A DNA stretch of 45,651 nt from Clostridia bacterium (GTDB taxonomy: Bacteria > Bacillota > Clostridia > Oscillospirales > CAG-272): positions 1-45,651 of the forward strand of contig JAFQDF010000023.1 in assembly GCA_017416185.1 (NCBI GenBank). Reading direction: 5' to 3'. A model generated the notes under the pieces. It was given only the letters and a program-made list of their open reading frames with translations. It did not search any database and was not told the origin of the DNA. Positions 24,453 through 33,004 of this stretch are shown in pieces (positions within the stretch are counted from its first letter, which is position 1; every line of letters begins with the position of its first letter). Both the position numbers and the translations under genes were made by a program.

Positions 24453-26117
24453 ATGGAAATTATGCAGCTTATTCAGAGTCTTATCTGGCTTCTTGCAGGC
24501 GTCGGCGTGTTCATCGTAGGTATGAACTTCTTAGGCGATGCTCTTGAGAGATCTGCCGGAGACGGTATGAAACGTCTTTTGGGCAAGATAAGTAATAACC
24601 GTTTTTCCGGTGTCGGTATCGGTGCGGGAGTAACGGCGATAATTCAGAGCTCATCCGCTACCTCGGTTATGGTCATCGGTCTTGTAAACGCAGGAGTTAT
24701 GACCCTTATGCAGGCGACTCCCATCATTATGGGTGCCAATATCGGTACTACTATCACGGGCGTGCTGGTAGCTCTTAAAAACGATATATTCAATATGATA
24801 ATGTACCTCTTTGCTTTTGCCGGAGTTATGATGGGCTTTGCCAAGAGCGAAAAGATAAAGCTTACGGGTCTTCTTACCTCCGGTCTCGGTCTTATTTTCG
24901 TAGGTCTTGATATTATGAGCAGCGAACAGGCTTTCCGTAACGAGCTTGTTATGGATATGTTCCAGGGGATATTCGCCGTTGTGAATTTTCCCATACTTCT
25001 GATACTCATAGGCGTGATCTTTACCGCCCTTATCCAGAGCTCCTCTGCGGCAACGGGTGTAGTTATCACTATGGTCGGTACAGGTGTATTACCCCTTGAA
25101 CTGGCACTCTTTATCGTGCTTGGTGCCAATATCGGTACCTGTGTTACCGCGCTTCTTGCTTCTATAGGTGCAAACGCCAACTCCAAGCGTGTGGCTCTCG
25201 TTCACTTCACCTTCAACGTTATCGGTACGGTCGTATTCACCGCTATCGTATGGATATTCAAGGACGCGTTTGTAAATATGCTTGTATCCTTCTTCCCCGG
25301 AAACGATCCTATGTCTCTCCAGATGAGAGTATCGGCGTTCCACGTTATATTCAACGTTACCACTACCATTCTTCTTCTTCCCTTCGTTAAGCAGCTTGTG
25401 GCATATTCACAGCGCGTTATCAGGGACAAGAAGGAAACTGAGGAGATCCGTACTCTTCAGTATGTTGATGACCGACTTCTTACAACTCCCGCCGTTGCTC
25501 TTATGCAGGTTAAGAAGGAGATGGACCGTATGTTTTCTCTCGTTGAGGAGAATATAAGCCATTCCTTTGAAGCAATGGAGAACACAGACCCCAAGAATGC
25601 AGAAAAAGTGGCTGCAAACGAGGAAGAGATAGACTTCATCAACAGTGCGCTTACCGATTATCTTATCAAGCTCTCCGCTCACGTTGAGCCAAAGGACGAG
25701 CAGATCATAGGTGCATATTTCCACGTACTCAACGACCTTGAGCGTATCGGCGACCACGCTGAAAACTTCCACGAGATAGGTACGGAGATGAAGGGCAAGA
25801 GTCTTGTGTTCTCTGATATCGCAAAGGAAGATATACAGAAGATGAACTCTCTTATCAGCCGTATGATCGCTATAGCCAAGGATGCCTTTGAAAACATCAA
25901 TTCGGCCTGTCTGCCTGAGCTTTCCGAGCTTGAAAAGCAGACCGACGAGGTTAAGAGAGAGCTTACTGCAAGCCACTTTGCACGTCTTGCCGAGGGTAAC
26001 TGCAGTCTTGAAGTCAGCCCCTACTATTCATCTGCGGTGCTGGGACTTGAGAGAGTTGCAGACCACCTTGTAAACGTAGGCTACAGTATCGTAGACCCTG
26101 TCGGCTCACAGGAGTAA
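24453..26117 (+). CDS. Na+/phosphate cotransporter family protein with PhoU-like C-terminus
   Basis: 554 aa. Two inverted repeats carry the QSSSA signatures of the Na/Pi-II family ('AIIQSSSATSVMVIG' near residue 65 and 'ALIQSSSAATGVVIT' near 193), with about eight membrane helices in residues 1-320. Residues about 340-550 form a PhoU-like helical domain ('DLERIGDHAENFHEIG', 'GLERVADHLVNVGYSI'). It would import phosphate with sodium or act as an exporter/regulator. AAGGAG precedes the start. The next gene begins 4 nt after its stop, so both answer to riboswitch copy 2. Confidence 0.92.
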   Translation: MEIMQLIQSLIWLLAGVGVFIVGMNFLGDALERSAGDGMKRLLGKISNNRFSGVGIGAGVTAIIQSSSATSVMVIGLVNAGVMTLMQATPIIMGANIGTTITGVLVALKNDIFNMIMYLFAFAGVMMGFAKSEKIKLTGLLTSGLGLIFVGLDIMSSEQAFRNELVMDMFQGIFAVVNFPILLILIGVIFTALIQSSSAATGVVITMVGTGVLPLELALFIVLGANIGTCVTALLASIGANANSKRVALVHFTFNVIGTVVFTAIVWIFKDAFVNMLVSFFPGNDPMSLQMRVSAFHVIFNVTTTILLLPFVKQLVAYSQRVIRDKKETEEIRTLQYVDDRLLTTPAVALMQVKKEMDRMFSLVEENISHSFEAMENTDPKNAEKVAANEEEIDFINSALTDYLIKLSAHVEPKDEQIIGAYFHVLNDLERIGDHAENFHEIGTEMKGKSLVFSDIAKEDIQKMNSLISRMIAIAKDAFENINSACLPELSELEKQTDEVKRELTASHFARLAEGNCSLEVSPYYSSAVLGLERVADHLVNVGYSIVDPVGSQE

Positions 26118-26121
26118 GATA

Positions 26122-27060
26122 ATGGCTATAGTTATTGAAATTTTGTTATTGGCAGTCGGCTTCGTCCTGCTTGTCAAGGGTGCCGATTGGTTTGTAGAGG
26201 GAGCGTCTGGTATTGCGGATAAGCTGCGTATACCCCAATTAGTTATAGGTCTTACCATCGTTGCAATGGGAACGAGTGCACCCGAGGCGGCGGTTAGCAT
26301 CACTGCCGCTCTCGGAGGATGTGCGGATATATCTATCGGAAACGTTGTGGGAAGCAATATCCTCAACATACTTATCATTCTCGGTATCTCCTCGGTCATT
26401 ACATCTATCGCGGTTTCAAAAACAACCGTTCGTTATGAGATACCCATTATGCTGGCAGCTACGGCGCTTCTTGCGGTATTCGGTATGACGGACGGGTACG
26501 TTGTTCTTTGGGAGGGCATAGTTCTTCTGCTTTTATTTGCCGCATATCTCTTCTATATGTTCGTTATGGTCAAACGGGGAGAAATGCAGGCAGAAGAGGT
26601 CGAATCAAACCAAAGACCCGTATGGTTACTTATCCTTATGGGTGTTGTCGGTCTGGCACTCGTCATCTGGGGAAGTGATATTACGGTAGATTCCGCTACC
26701 GCTCTTGCCGAAACGTTCGGAATGAGCGAAAAGTTTATCGGACTTACCGTGGTAGCTCTCGGTACGTCTCTGCCCGAGCTGTTCACCTCCGTTGTGGCAG
26801 CCCGTAAGGGAAAAGCGGATATCGCTATCGGAAACATAGTTGGCAGTAACATATTCAATATCCTGCTTATAATAGGTATTACGGGACTTATCATTCCCGT
26901 GCCCTTTGAGGTCAGCTTTCTTGTTGACTGTATCATCGCGGCAGCAGCGGGAGTTCTTCTGTGGCTCTGTGTGTTCCGTAAGAAAAAGCTTAAGCTTGCA
27001 GACGGTATAATAATGCTCGTTTCTTACGCTGCGTATTTCGTATACCTGCTTGTTAAGTAA
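26122..27060 (+). CDS. CaCA-superfamily Na+(or H+)/Ca2+ antiporter, YrbG type
   Basis: 312 aa, about ten membrane helices in two inverted halves. The alpha-repeats are clear: 'GTSAPEAAVSITAA' with 'GNVVGSNILNI' in the first half, and 'GTSLPELFTSVVAA' with 'GNIVGSNIFNI' in the second. The acidic residues in the PE motifs bind the cation. Because the unit sits under a Mn2+-type riboswitch, export of Mn2+ or control of divalent cations is a reasonable guess; the family is usually annotated as calcium/sodium. Confidence 0.93.
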   Translation: MAIVIEILLLAVGFVLLVKGADWFVEGASGIADKLRIPQLVIGLTIVAMGTSAPEAAVSITAALGGCADISIGNVVGSNILNILIILGISSVITSIAVSKTTVRYEIPIMLAATALLAVFGMTDGYVVLWEGIVLLLLFAAYLFYMFVMVKRGEMQAEEVESNQRPVWLLILMGVVGLALVIWGSDITVDSATALAETFGMSEKFIGLTVVALGTSLPELFTSVVAARKGKADIAIGNIVGSNIFNILLIIGITGLIIPVPFEVSFLVDCIIAAAAGVLLWLCVFRKKKLKLADGIIMLVSYAAYFVYLLVK

Positions 27061-27064
27061 AATT

Positions 27065-27098
27065 AAAAGTCTCCGCGTTCATTGAACGCGGAGCTTTT
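27065..27098 (+). terminator. Terminator after the CaCA antiporter
   Basis: CTCCGCGTTC-att-GAACGCGGAG flanked by AAAAGT and GCTTTTG. It overlaps the last codons of the minus-strand gene at 27079. Confidence 0.85.
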
Positions 27099-27765
27099 GT
27101 TTCTTCAGTATTTTATGTGTCACCAGCATTATTACAAAGCCGATCACCGCATTTATTACAGGTCTTGTAAACGACCATATTACAGAACCGATCTCTGTAC
27201 CCGTAAGTGCGGCGTTTCCGTATTCGGCTTTTATTTCGATGAGGATATTTATAAGATACCACGTCTCCTCGAAGATAGTTATGATAAGAGGAAAAACACA
27301 GGCAATGAGTATAAGACGTATCACCTTACGCTTTCTTTCCTTTTGTCCTCTTGAGAATAGAAGCAGGAGAAGGACCACTGCAAGGTCTATCATAAAGGAG
27401 GTTACGAAGCTGAGAAGGTATGAAAGAGGGTTGACTGCAGAGCTTTGAGAAACGTAAATTATATGCTCACTGATTCTTGAGCATATAAGAGATCCGACAC
27501 AGATCATAGTGAAGGGCAGAGTTCCTCTTTCGTAGCTGTGATATGCCGATACCAGTACACCGTAACGGATATAGATGATCAGCAATGCAATTATGGGCAG
27601 TATAACGCCAAGAGCCTTATCCATACCCTGCTGCATTATATCTCCGCTGATATATCCGTCATAGAGAGAAAGCAGGGTGAACAGGGTATGAAGCAGGAAA
27701 AGCAGGACCGACCAGATGATCAGAATTTTGCGTTTGAACTTCGGGTTGCTTGAGATCAGATCCAT
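27079..27765 (-). CDS. Integral membrane protein of unknown function
   Basis: 228 aa with about six hydrophobic segments (near 15-35, 50-72, 80-100, 115-135, 145-170, 195-220) and charged ends (NPKFKRK at the start, KKQKLRVQ at the end). No family signature is recognised. GAGGT lies 8 nt before the ATG. It is transcribed divergently from PFOR, and its 3' end runs into the terminator hairpin of the convergent CaCA gene. Confidence 0.75.
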   Translation of the reverse strand: MDLISSNPKFKRKILIIWSVLLFLLHTLFTLLSLYDGYISGDIMQQGMDKALGVILPIIALLIIYIRYGVLVSAYHSYERGTLPFTMICVGSLICSRISEHIIYVSQSSAVNPLSYLLSFVTSFMIDLAVVLLLLLFSRGQKERKRKVIRLILIACVFPLIITIFEETWYLINILIEIKAEYGNAALTGTEIGSVIWSFTRPVINAVIGFVIMLVTHKILKKQKLRVQ

Positions 27766-27867
27766 AAATATAACCTCATTTTTATTTGATAACAGTATAA
27801 TAACAGATTTATATTAAGAATATGTAAACATTAAAGGATTTTTGACAGAATTGTTTACAATTACCCA

Positions 27868-27896
27868 TTTACAAAGAAAGTGAATAGTGTTATAAT
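27868..27896 (+). promoter_or_regulatory. PFOR promoter
   Basis: TTTACA (27868-27873) and TATAAT (27891-27896), 17-nt spacer; AGGAGG precedes the start codon. Confidence 0.75.
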
Positions 27897-27949
27897 CATC
27901 TGTGGTGTATAATTTTTAATCTACATATATCTTTTTAGGAGGAACTAAC

Positions 27950-30900
27950 ATGGCAAGAAAAATGATTTCCATGGACGGTAATACCGCTGCGGCTCACGTA
28001 AGCTACGCGTTTACTGAGGTTGCAAGTATCTACCCTATCACTCCGTCCAGCGTTATGGCGGAGCTGACCGATTCTTGGTCCGCTACAGGTCTCAAGAATA
28101 TCTTCGGTGATGAAGTTAAGGTTATGGAGATGCAGTCCGAGGCAGGTGCGGCAGGTACCGTACACGGTTCTCTGGCAGCAGGTGCTCTTACCACTACATT
28201 TACCGCTTCTCAGGGTCTTCTTCTGATGATCCCCAATATGTACAAGATCGCAGGTGAGCTTCTTCCCTGTGTTATCCACGTTTCCGCACGTTGCGTAGCT
28301 TCTCACGCGCTCAACATCTTCGGTGACCACTCCGACGTTTACGCTTGCCGTCAGACAGGCTTTGCTATGACTGCTTGCTCCAACCCTCAGGAGGTTATGG
28401 ACATCGGTGCCGTAGCTCATCTTGCTACCATCAAGGGTCGTGTTCCCGTACTTAACTTCTTCGACGGCTTCCGTACCTCTCACGAGATCCAGAAGATCGA
28501 AGCTTGGGACTACGAGGACCTCAATGAGATGGTTGACAAGGATGCTATCGCTGCATTCAGAAAGAGATCTCTCAACCCCGAGCATCCCGTACTCCGCGGC
28601 TCCGCAGAGAACGGCGATATCTTCTTCCAGCACAGAGAGGCTTGTAACCAGTACTACGATGCATTCCCCGCAATCGTTGAGGAATACATGGACAAGGTTA
28701 ACGCTAAGCTCGGTACAGACTACAAGCTCTTCAACTACTACGGTGCTGCTGACGCTGAGAAGGTTATCGTTGCTATGGGCTCTATCTGCGACGTAGCAGA
28801 AGAGGTTATCGACTATATGCTCGCAAAGGGCGAAAAGGTTGGTCTTATCAAGGTAAGACTTTACAGACCTTTCGTAGCTAAGAAGCTCGTTGAGGCTATT
28901 CCTTCTACCTGTAAGAAGATTGCAGTTCTCGACAGAACCAAGGAGCCCGGCTCTCTCGGTGAGCCTCTCTACCTCGACGTTGTTACCGCACTCGCAGTTG
29001 AGGGTGTTACCGGTATCAAGGTAGTTGGCGGCCGTTACGGTCTCGGTTCCAAGGATACTCCTCCCTCCAGCATCTTCGCTGTATATGAAAATCTTGATGC
29101 GGCTGAGCCCAAGAACAACTTCACAATCGGTATCGTAGATGACGTTACAGGTCTTTCTCTTCCTGAGCACGACTGTCCCGATACTGCTAATGCAAGCACT
29201 ATCAGCTGCAAGTTCTGGGGTCTTGGCGGTGACGGTACCGTTGGTGCTAACAAGAACTCCATCAAGATCATCGGTGACAAGACCGACAAGTACGCTCAGG
29301 CTTACTTCCAGTATGACTCCAAGAAGACCGGTGGTGTTACCATTTCTCACCTTCGTTTCGGTGACAACCCCATCAAGTCTCCTTACTATATCACCAAGGC
29401 TAACTTCGTAGCTTGCCACAACCCCTCCTATATGGTTAAGGGTTATGACATCGTTCAGGACGTTAAGCCCGGCGGTACCTTCCTTCTTAACTGCCAGTGG
29501 ACACCCGAGGAGGTTGAAGCTAACCTTCCCGCAAAGGCTAAGAAGTACATCGCTGAGAACGACATTCAGTTCTACATCGTTAACGCTATAGACAAGGCTC
29601 GTGAGATCGGTATGGGCAAGAGAACCAACACCATTCTCCAGTCTGCATTCTTTGTACTTGCTAAGATCCTTCCCATCGACAAGGCTATCGAGTACATGAA
29701 GGCTTACGCTAAGAAGTCTTACCTCAAGAAGGGTGAGGCAGTTGTTGAAATGAACTACAAGGCAATCGACGCAGGTGCAGAAGCACTTGTAAAGGTTGAG
29801 GTTCCCGCTTCCTGGAAGGATGCTTGTGACTGTGCTAAGGCAGAAGAGGTTACAGGCGACAGAGAAGAGCTCGTTCGTTTCGTAAAGGAAGTTGTTCTTC
29901 CCGTAAACAAGATGGGCGGCGACAAGCTCCCCGTTTCCAAGTTCGTTGAGTACGCTGACGGTACATTCCCTCAGGGCTCTGCAGCTTACGAGAAGCGCGG
30001 TGTTGCAGTTGACGTTCCCGTATGGCATGCTGAGAACTGTATCCAGTGTAACAGCTGTGCATTCGTATGTCCTCACGCTACTATCAGACCCTTCGCTATG
30101 ACAGCTGACGAGGTTGCAAACGCTCCCGCAGTTACCAAATATACAGAAAAGCCCGTTATCAAGACCGACTACAAGTTCACTATGGCTATCAGCCCTCTGG
30201 ATTGTATGGGTTGTACACTCTGCGTTAAGGCTTGTCCCGTAAACGCTAAGGGTGAAAAGGACGGCACAGGCAAGAAGGCTATCGAGATGGTTCCTCAGGC
30301 TACTCAGCTTGAGCAGCAGGCAGCATTTGATTACTGCGTAGCTAACGTTTCCGAGAAGCCCGAGCTTATCAACGGCACTATCAAGGGCAGCCAGTTCAAG
30401 CAGCCCCTGCTTGAGTTCTCCGGCTCCTGCGCAGGCTGTGCTGAGACCTCTTATGCAAGACTTATCACACAGCTCTTCGGTGAAAGAATGTACATCTCCA
30501 ACGCGACCGGTTGTTCCTCCATCTGGGGCGGCTCCGCTCCCGCTACACCTTACACCGTTAACCGCGAGACCAAGAAGGGTCCCGCATGGGCTAACTCCCT
30601 CTTCGAGGACAACGCTGAGCACGGTCTCGGTATCCACCTCGGTCAGAAGACCATCCGCGACAGACTTATCGGCAAGGTTGCTGATATGATGGCATCCGAC
30701 AAGGCTTCCGCTGAATTCAAGGCAGCAGCTGAGCAGTTCATCGCTACCAAGGACAACGGCGAAGCAAACGATGCAGCTACCAAGGCTCTTATCGTTGAGC
30801 TCGAGAAGGCAGCAGCAGAGGGTTGTCCCACAGCTCCCGCTATCCTTGCTGAGAAGGATTACCTCGCTAAGAAGTCCACTTGGATCTTCGGTGGTGACGG

Positions 30901-31525
30901 TTGGGCATACGATATCGGTTTCGGCGGTCTCGACCACGTTATCGCTTCCGGTGAGGACGTAAACATTATGGTATTCGATACCGAGGTTTACTCAAACACC
31001 GGCGGTCAGGCTTCCAAGGCTTCTCAGACCGGTCAGGTTGCACAGTTCGCAGCAGCAGGTAAGGCAATGGGCAAGAAGGATCTTGCACAGATCGCTATGT
31101 CCTACGGCTACGTTTACGTTGCACAGATCGCTATGGGCGCTGATATGAACCAGACTCTCAAGGCTCTTAAGGAAGCTGAGGCTTACAACGGTCCTTCCAT
31201 CGTTATCGCTTACGCACCCTGTGAAATGCACGGTCTTAAGGGCGGTATGACCAACTGTCAGGTTGAGATGAAGAAGGCAGTTGAGGCTGGTTACTGGCAG
31301 ATGTTCAGATATAATCCCGCACTTAAGGCAGAGGGCAAGACTCCCTTCACCCTTGACTCCAAGGAGCCTACAGGCGACTATATCGAGTTCATCAAGTCCG
31401 AGACACGTTACAGCCGTCTGGCTGCTCAGTTCCCCGAAAGAGCAGAAGAGCTCTTCGCAAAGGCTGAGGCTAACGCAAAGGCTAAGTACAACAGACTTAC
31501 CAAGCTCGCAGCACTCTATGAGTAA
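27950..31525 (+). CDS. nifJ: Pyruvate:ferredoxin (flavodoxin) oxidoreductase
   Basis: 1191 aa, the normal one-chain PFOR. The order is an N-terminal pyruvate-binding domain ('GNTAAAHVSYAFTEVASIYPITPSS'; in short YPITPSS), domain II, the gamma part, a 2[4Fe-4S] ferredoxin domain (C697 in CIQCNSCAFVCP, C752 in CMGCTLCVKACP), then the TPP domain with the third cluster (C827 in CAGCAET, 'ATGCSSIWGG') and 'GGDGWAYDIGFGGLDHV'. It oxidises pyruvate with CoA to acetyl-CoA, CO2 and reduced ferredoxin, central to clostridial fermentation. Third-position use differs from its neighbours (many GCT, AAG, TCC), as in strongly expressed genes. Confidence 0.98.
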   Translation: MARKMISMDGNTAAAHVSYAFTEVASIYPITPSSVMAELTDSWSATGLKNIFGDEVKVMEMQSEAGAAGTVHGSLAAGALTTTFTASQGLLLMIPNMYKIAGELLPCVIHVSARCVASHALNIFGDHSDVYACRQTGFAMTACSNPQEVMDIGAVAHLATIKGRVPVLNFFDGFRTSHEIQKIEAWDYEDLNEMVDKDAIAAFRKRSLNPEHPVLRGSAENGDIFFQHREACNQYYDAFPAIVEEYMDKVNAKLGTDYKLFNYYGAADAEKVIVAMGSICDVAEEVIDYMLAKGEKVGLIKVRLYRPFVAKKLVEAIPSTCKKIAVLDRTKEPGSLGEPLYLDVVTALAVEGVTGIKVVGGRYGLGSKDTPPSSIFAVYENLDAAEPKNNFTIGIVDDVTGLSLPEHDCPDTANASTISCKFWGLGGDGTVGANKNSIKIIGDKTDKYAQAYFQYDSKKTGGVTISHLRFGDNPIKSPYYITKANFVACHNPSYMVKGYDIVQDVKPGGTFLLNCQWTPEEVEANLPAKAKKYIAENDIQFYIVNAIDKAREIGMGKRTNTILQSAFFVLAKILPIDKAIEYMKAYAKKSYLKKGEAVVEMNYKAIDAGAEALVKVEVPASWKDACDCAKAEEVTGDREELVRFVKEVVLPVNKMGGDKLPVSKFVEYADGTFPQGSAAYEKRGVAVDVPVWHAENCIQCNSCAFVCPHATIRPFAMTADEVANAPAVTKYTEKPVIKTDYKFTMAISPLDCMGCTLCVKACPVNAKGEKDGTGKKAIEMVPQATQLEQQAAFDYCVANVSEKPELINGTIKGSQFKQPLLEFSGSCAGCAETSYARLITQLFGERMYISNATGCSSIWGGSAPATPYTVNRETKKGPAWANSLFEDNAEHGLGIHLGQKTIRDRLIGKVADMMASDKASAEFKAAAEQFIATKDNGEANDAATKALIVELEKAAAEGCPTAPAILAEKDYLAKKSTWIFGGDGWAYDIGFGGLDHVIASGEDVNIMVFDTEVYSNTGGQASKASQTGQVAQFAAAGKAMGKKDLAQIAMSYGYVYVAQIAMGADMNQTLKALKEAEAYNGPSIVIAYAPCEMHGLKGGMTNCQVEMKKAVEAGYWQMFRYNPALKAEGKTPFTLDSKEPTGDYIEFIKSETRYSRLAAQFPERAEELFAKAEANAKAKYNRLTKLAALYE

Positions 31526-31570
31526 AGCAAAAAAATCCATCCCTTCGGGGATGGATTTTTTTGCTTTACT
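31521..31570 (+). terminator. PFOR terminator, 23-bp perfect stem
   Basis: AGTAAAGC through CATCCC pairs perfectly with GGGATG through GCTTTACT around a TTCG tetraloop, with a seven-T run inside the 3' arm. It includes the stop codon. Confidence 0.9.
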
Positions 31571-31572
31571 CA

Positions 31573-31607
31573 AATGTATAATGTATAATGTAAAATGTAT
31601 AATGAAA
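31573..31607. repeat. Heptamer tandem repeat, AATGTAT type
   Basis: Five units: AATGTAT, AATGTAT, AATGTAA, AATGTAT, AATGAAA, beginning 2 nt past the PFOR terminator. A 10-bp hairpin AGCTATTCGG-ttttg-CCGAATGGCT (31611-31635, one G-U) follows. Confidence 0.85.
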
Positions 31608-31663
31608 GGAAGCTATTCGGTTTTGCCGAATGGCTGATATGTTTATACAGCAATATTATTTTG

Positions 31664-31999
31664 TCAGTTTATTATCTCTACGAGCAGTAATGCTATGCCC
31701 AAAATTGTGAAGATGATCGGCATTCCATATGCGTCACTTTTCTTTATTTTATGCCAACGGATGGTATACGGGGTCATTTCTTGATGGTAAGCATTCTGAT
31801 ATGAGCAGTAAATGTGTCTCCATTTGCATTTGTATCCAACGAATGACCAAACGGAAAACAGGATAAATGCGATTCCCATGATACAGAGAGCTTTTTTATT
31901 AAAAACAGCTATACATCCGAAGGCAACTACGATCCATCCGTATCTATGCATATAAGCTAATGCAATTATTTTTCTTGCAGTTAAATCTCTCTTGCTCAA
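31664..31999 (-). CDS. Small membrane protein of unknown function
   Basis: 111 aa from a TTG at 31999 with AGGGGA 8 nt upstream. Three hydrophobic segments (about 18-34, 38-55, 90-109) are separated by a charged loop with Cys and aromatic residues (KCKWRHIYCSYQNAYH). No family is recognised. It lies downstream of the Xre regulator in the same direction (31-nt gap), so it may be co-transcribed with it and share its control. Confidence 0.65.
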   Translation of the reverse strand: MSKRDLTARKIIALAYMHRYGWIVVAFGCIAVFNKKALCIMGIAFILFSVWSFVGYKCKWRHIYCSYQNAYHQEMTPYTIRWHKIKKSDAYGMPIIFTILGIALLLVEIIN

Positions 32000-32030
32000 T
32001 ATATATTTCCCCTTTGTTTGATTTAACCTG

Positions 32031-32363
32031 TTAAATATTATATTTCGTCTTTAGAAATTCCACAAAGTTCAAAAGCTCGTTCCACATTTCGTCGGTGACG
32101 GTCACACCTTCGCCGAAAAGGGCTGCCTTGATATCACGGTTTTTGTCGGCTGTAAGCTCCTTGTCGTCATCGGTCAGATAATCAACGGGAACACCGAAAT
32201 AATCGGCTATAGCCTTGATGTTTTTTATACGGGGTTTGGTTCCGCTTTTCCAACGGCTCAATGAACTTTTGGCAATTTTATTCTCGGGTAACTTTTCGCC
32301 AAGGTTTGATATTTCAAAGCCTTCATTTTCACATAAAAGTTTTACTTTTTCATAAAAAGTCAT
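32031..32363 (-). CDS. Xre-family HTH transcription regulator
   Basis: 110 aa from the ATG at 32363 (GGAGG upstream); the longer frame to 32471 crosses the operators and has no ribosome site. The HTH lies at about residues 5-65: 'LCENEGFEISNLGEKL', 'IAKSSLSRWKSGTKPRIKNI' (recognition helix), 'IADYFGVPVDYLTDD'. The C-terminal part is a short helical segment (about 75-110) probably used for dimerisation. It is divergent from the small gene at 32526 across repeats of ACGGAAC, which are the likely binding sites. Confidence 0.88.
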   Translation of the reverse strand: MTFYEKVKLLCENEGFEISNLGEKLPENKIAKSSLSRWKSGTKPRIKNIKAIADYFGVPVDYLTDDDKELTADKNRDIKAALFGEGVTVTDEMWNELLNFVEFLKTKYNI

Positions 32364-32392
32364 AATTACCCTCCAAAAAACACGAAAAACTA

Positions 32393-32421
32393 TTGACAAA
32401 CGGAACAAAGTGGTATATAAT
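32393..32421 (+). promoter_or_regulatory. Promoter of the small acidic gene (faces the Xre promoter)
   Basis: TTGACA (32393-32398) and TATAAT (32416-32421), 17-nt spacer. An ACGGAAC site (32400-32406) lies inside the spacer, so a bound regulator should block it. Confidence 0.8.
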
Positions 32422-32500
32422 AAGCACAGCAACGGAACCATACGGAACCAAAACGCAACTAAACGAAACAATTATAAACCATTATACAACAAAACGGAAC
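32400..32500. promoter_or_regulatory. Six phased ACGGAAC operator repeats
   Basis: ACGGAAC at 32400, 32432, 32442 and 32494, with variants ACGCAAC at 32453 and ACGAAAC at 32463. Start-to-start distances are 32, 10, 11, 10 and 31 nt, near multiples of the helical turn. All are in the same orientation. The outer two lie in the -35/-10 spacers of two opposed promoters. Confidence 0.8.
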
Positions 32501-32509
32501 TTTAGTCAA
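32481..32509 (-). promoter_or_regulatory. Promoter of the Xre regulator gene
   Basis: On the minus strand TTGACT (32509-32504) and TATAAT (32486-32481), 17-nt spacer, with the ACGGAAC site 32494-32500 inside the spacer. Its transcript runs through the operators toward the start at 32363. Confidence 0.8.
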
Positions 32510-32525
32510 GATTTTCGGAGTGGAT

Positions 32526-32771
32526 ATGAACAGAATTGATGTAGAGCGTGTTGACAAGCTCAATGAACTGATATATGAAATAGAAGCGATAAATTATATT
32601 AACGGGCTTGTGCAAGGAGATACGGTGGACAGATCGTATACGGGATTGAGCCGGGTCCAGCAATCAGCGATATATTTTATTTCAGAGAGATACGAGGATG
32701 TCGTTGCCCGATTATATGACTATGTCAACTCCGACAGCTTTAACCGCACCGAGGAGGATAGTAACGTCTGA
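32526..32771 (+). CDS. Small acidic helical protein of unknown function, partner of the Xre regulator
   Basis: 81 aa from the ATG at 32526 (GGAG 5 nt upstream; an in-frame GTG at 32520 is possible). Predicted to be mainly helical and acidic. The segment 'VDKLNELIYEIEAINYINGL' resembles 'LDELFMLLEEMEGINHLQDL' of the gene at 42270 (shared D, L, E, IN, LVxG), and both end with a SDSF/SDF-like patch, so they may be one family. No known domain is recognised. It is controlled by the phased operator region. It could be an anti-repressor, antitoxin or toxin; nothing decides. Confidence 0.65.
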   Translation: MNRIDVERVDKLNELIYEIEAINYINGLVQGDTVDRSYTGLSRVQQSAIYFISERYEDVVARLYDYVNSDSFNRTEEDSNV

Positions 32772-32797
32772 CCGCAGTTTTAGGGCTGCGGTTTTAT
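32771..32797 (+). terminator. Terminator of the small acidic gene
   Basis: ACCGCAG-ttttaggg-CTGCGGT followed by TTTATTATTTT, starting at the last base of the stop codon. Confidence 0.8.
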
Positions 32798-32823
32798 TAT
32801 TTTGGGTACTGGCATTGTTTTAG

Positions 32824-32875
32824 TAAGTGTCATTGAATTTTGTATATAGATATAAAAAATATTCAATGACGTTAC
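32824..32875. repeat. Long imperfect inverted repeat
   Basis: GTCATTGAA (32829-32837) is repeated in inverse at 32862-32870, extended outward by GTAA/TTAC, around an A/T-rich centre. No gene overlaps. It is a possible protein-binding site or the remnant of a small element. Confidence 0.5.
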
Positions 32876-32947
32876 ATCATATTTATAATAGAAAAATGTG
32901 TCAGGTTGCAAAAATCTCTTCTAAATCATAGTTTTTGTTTTCCGCTG

Positions 32948-32976
32948 TTGACTTGCCCCAAAAAATATTGTACAAT
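32948..32976 (+). promoter_or_regulatory. Promoter of the phosphatase-patatin-esterase operon
   Basis: TTGACT (32948-32953) and TACAAT (32971-32976), 17-nt spacer, 29 nt before the start at 33005. Confidence 0.75.
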
Positions 32977-33004
32977 TACCTTATTAAATAAAGGAAAAAT
33001 ACCT

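Noticed and set aside
27935..30937. A 1000-codon open frame antisense to the PFOR gene
   Set aside because: It is composed of low-complexity Leu/Val/Ser/Cys-rich sequence with no domain, lies wholly under a clear PFOR, and is explained by the strong third-position bias of that highly expressed gene.
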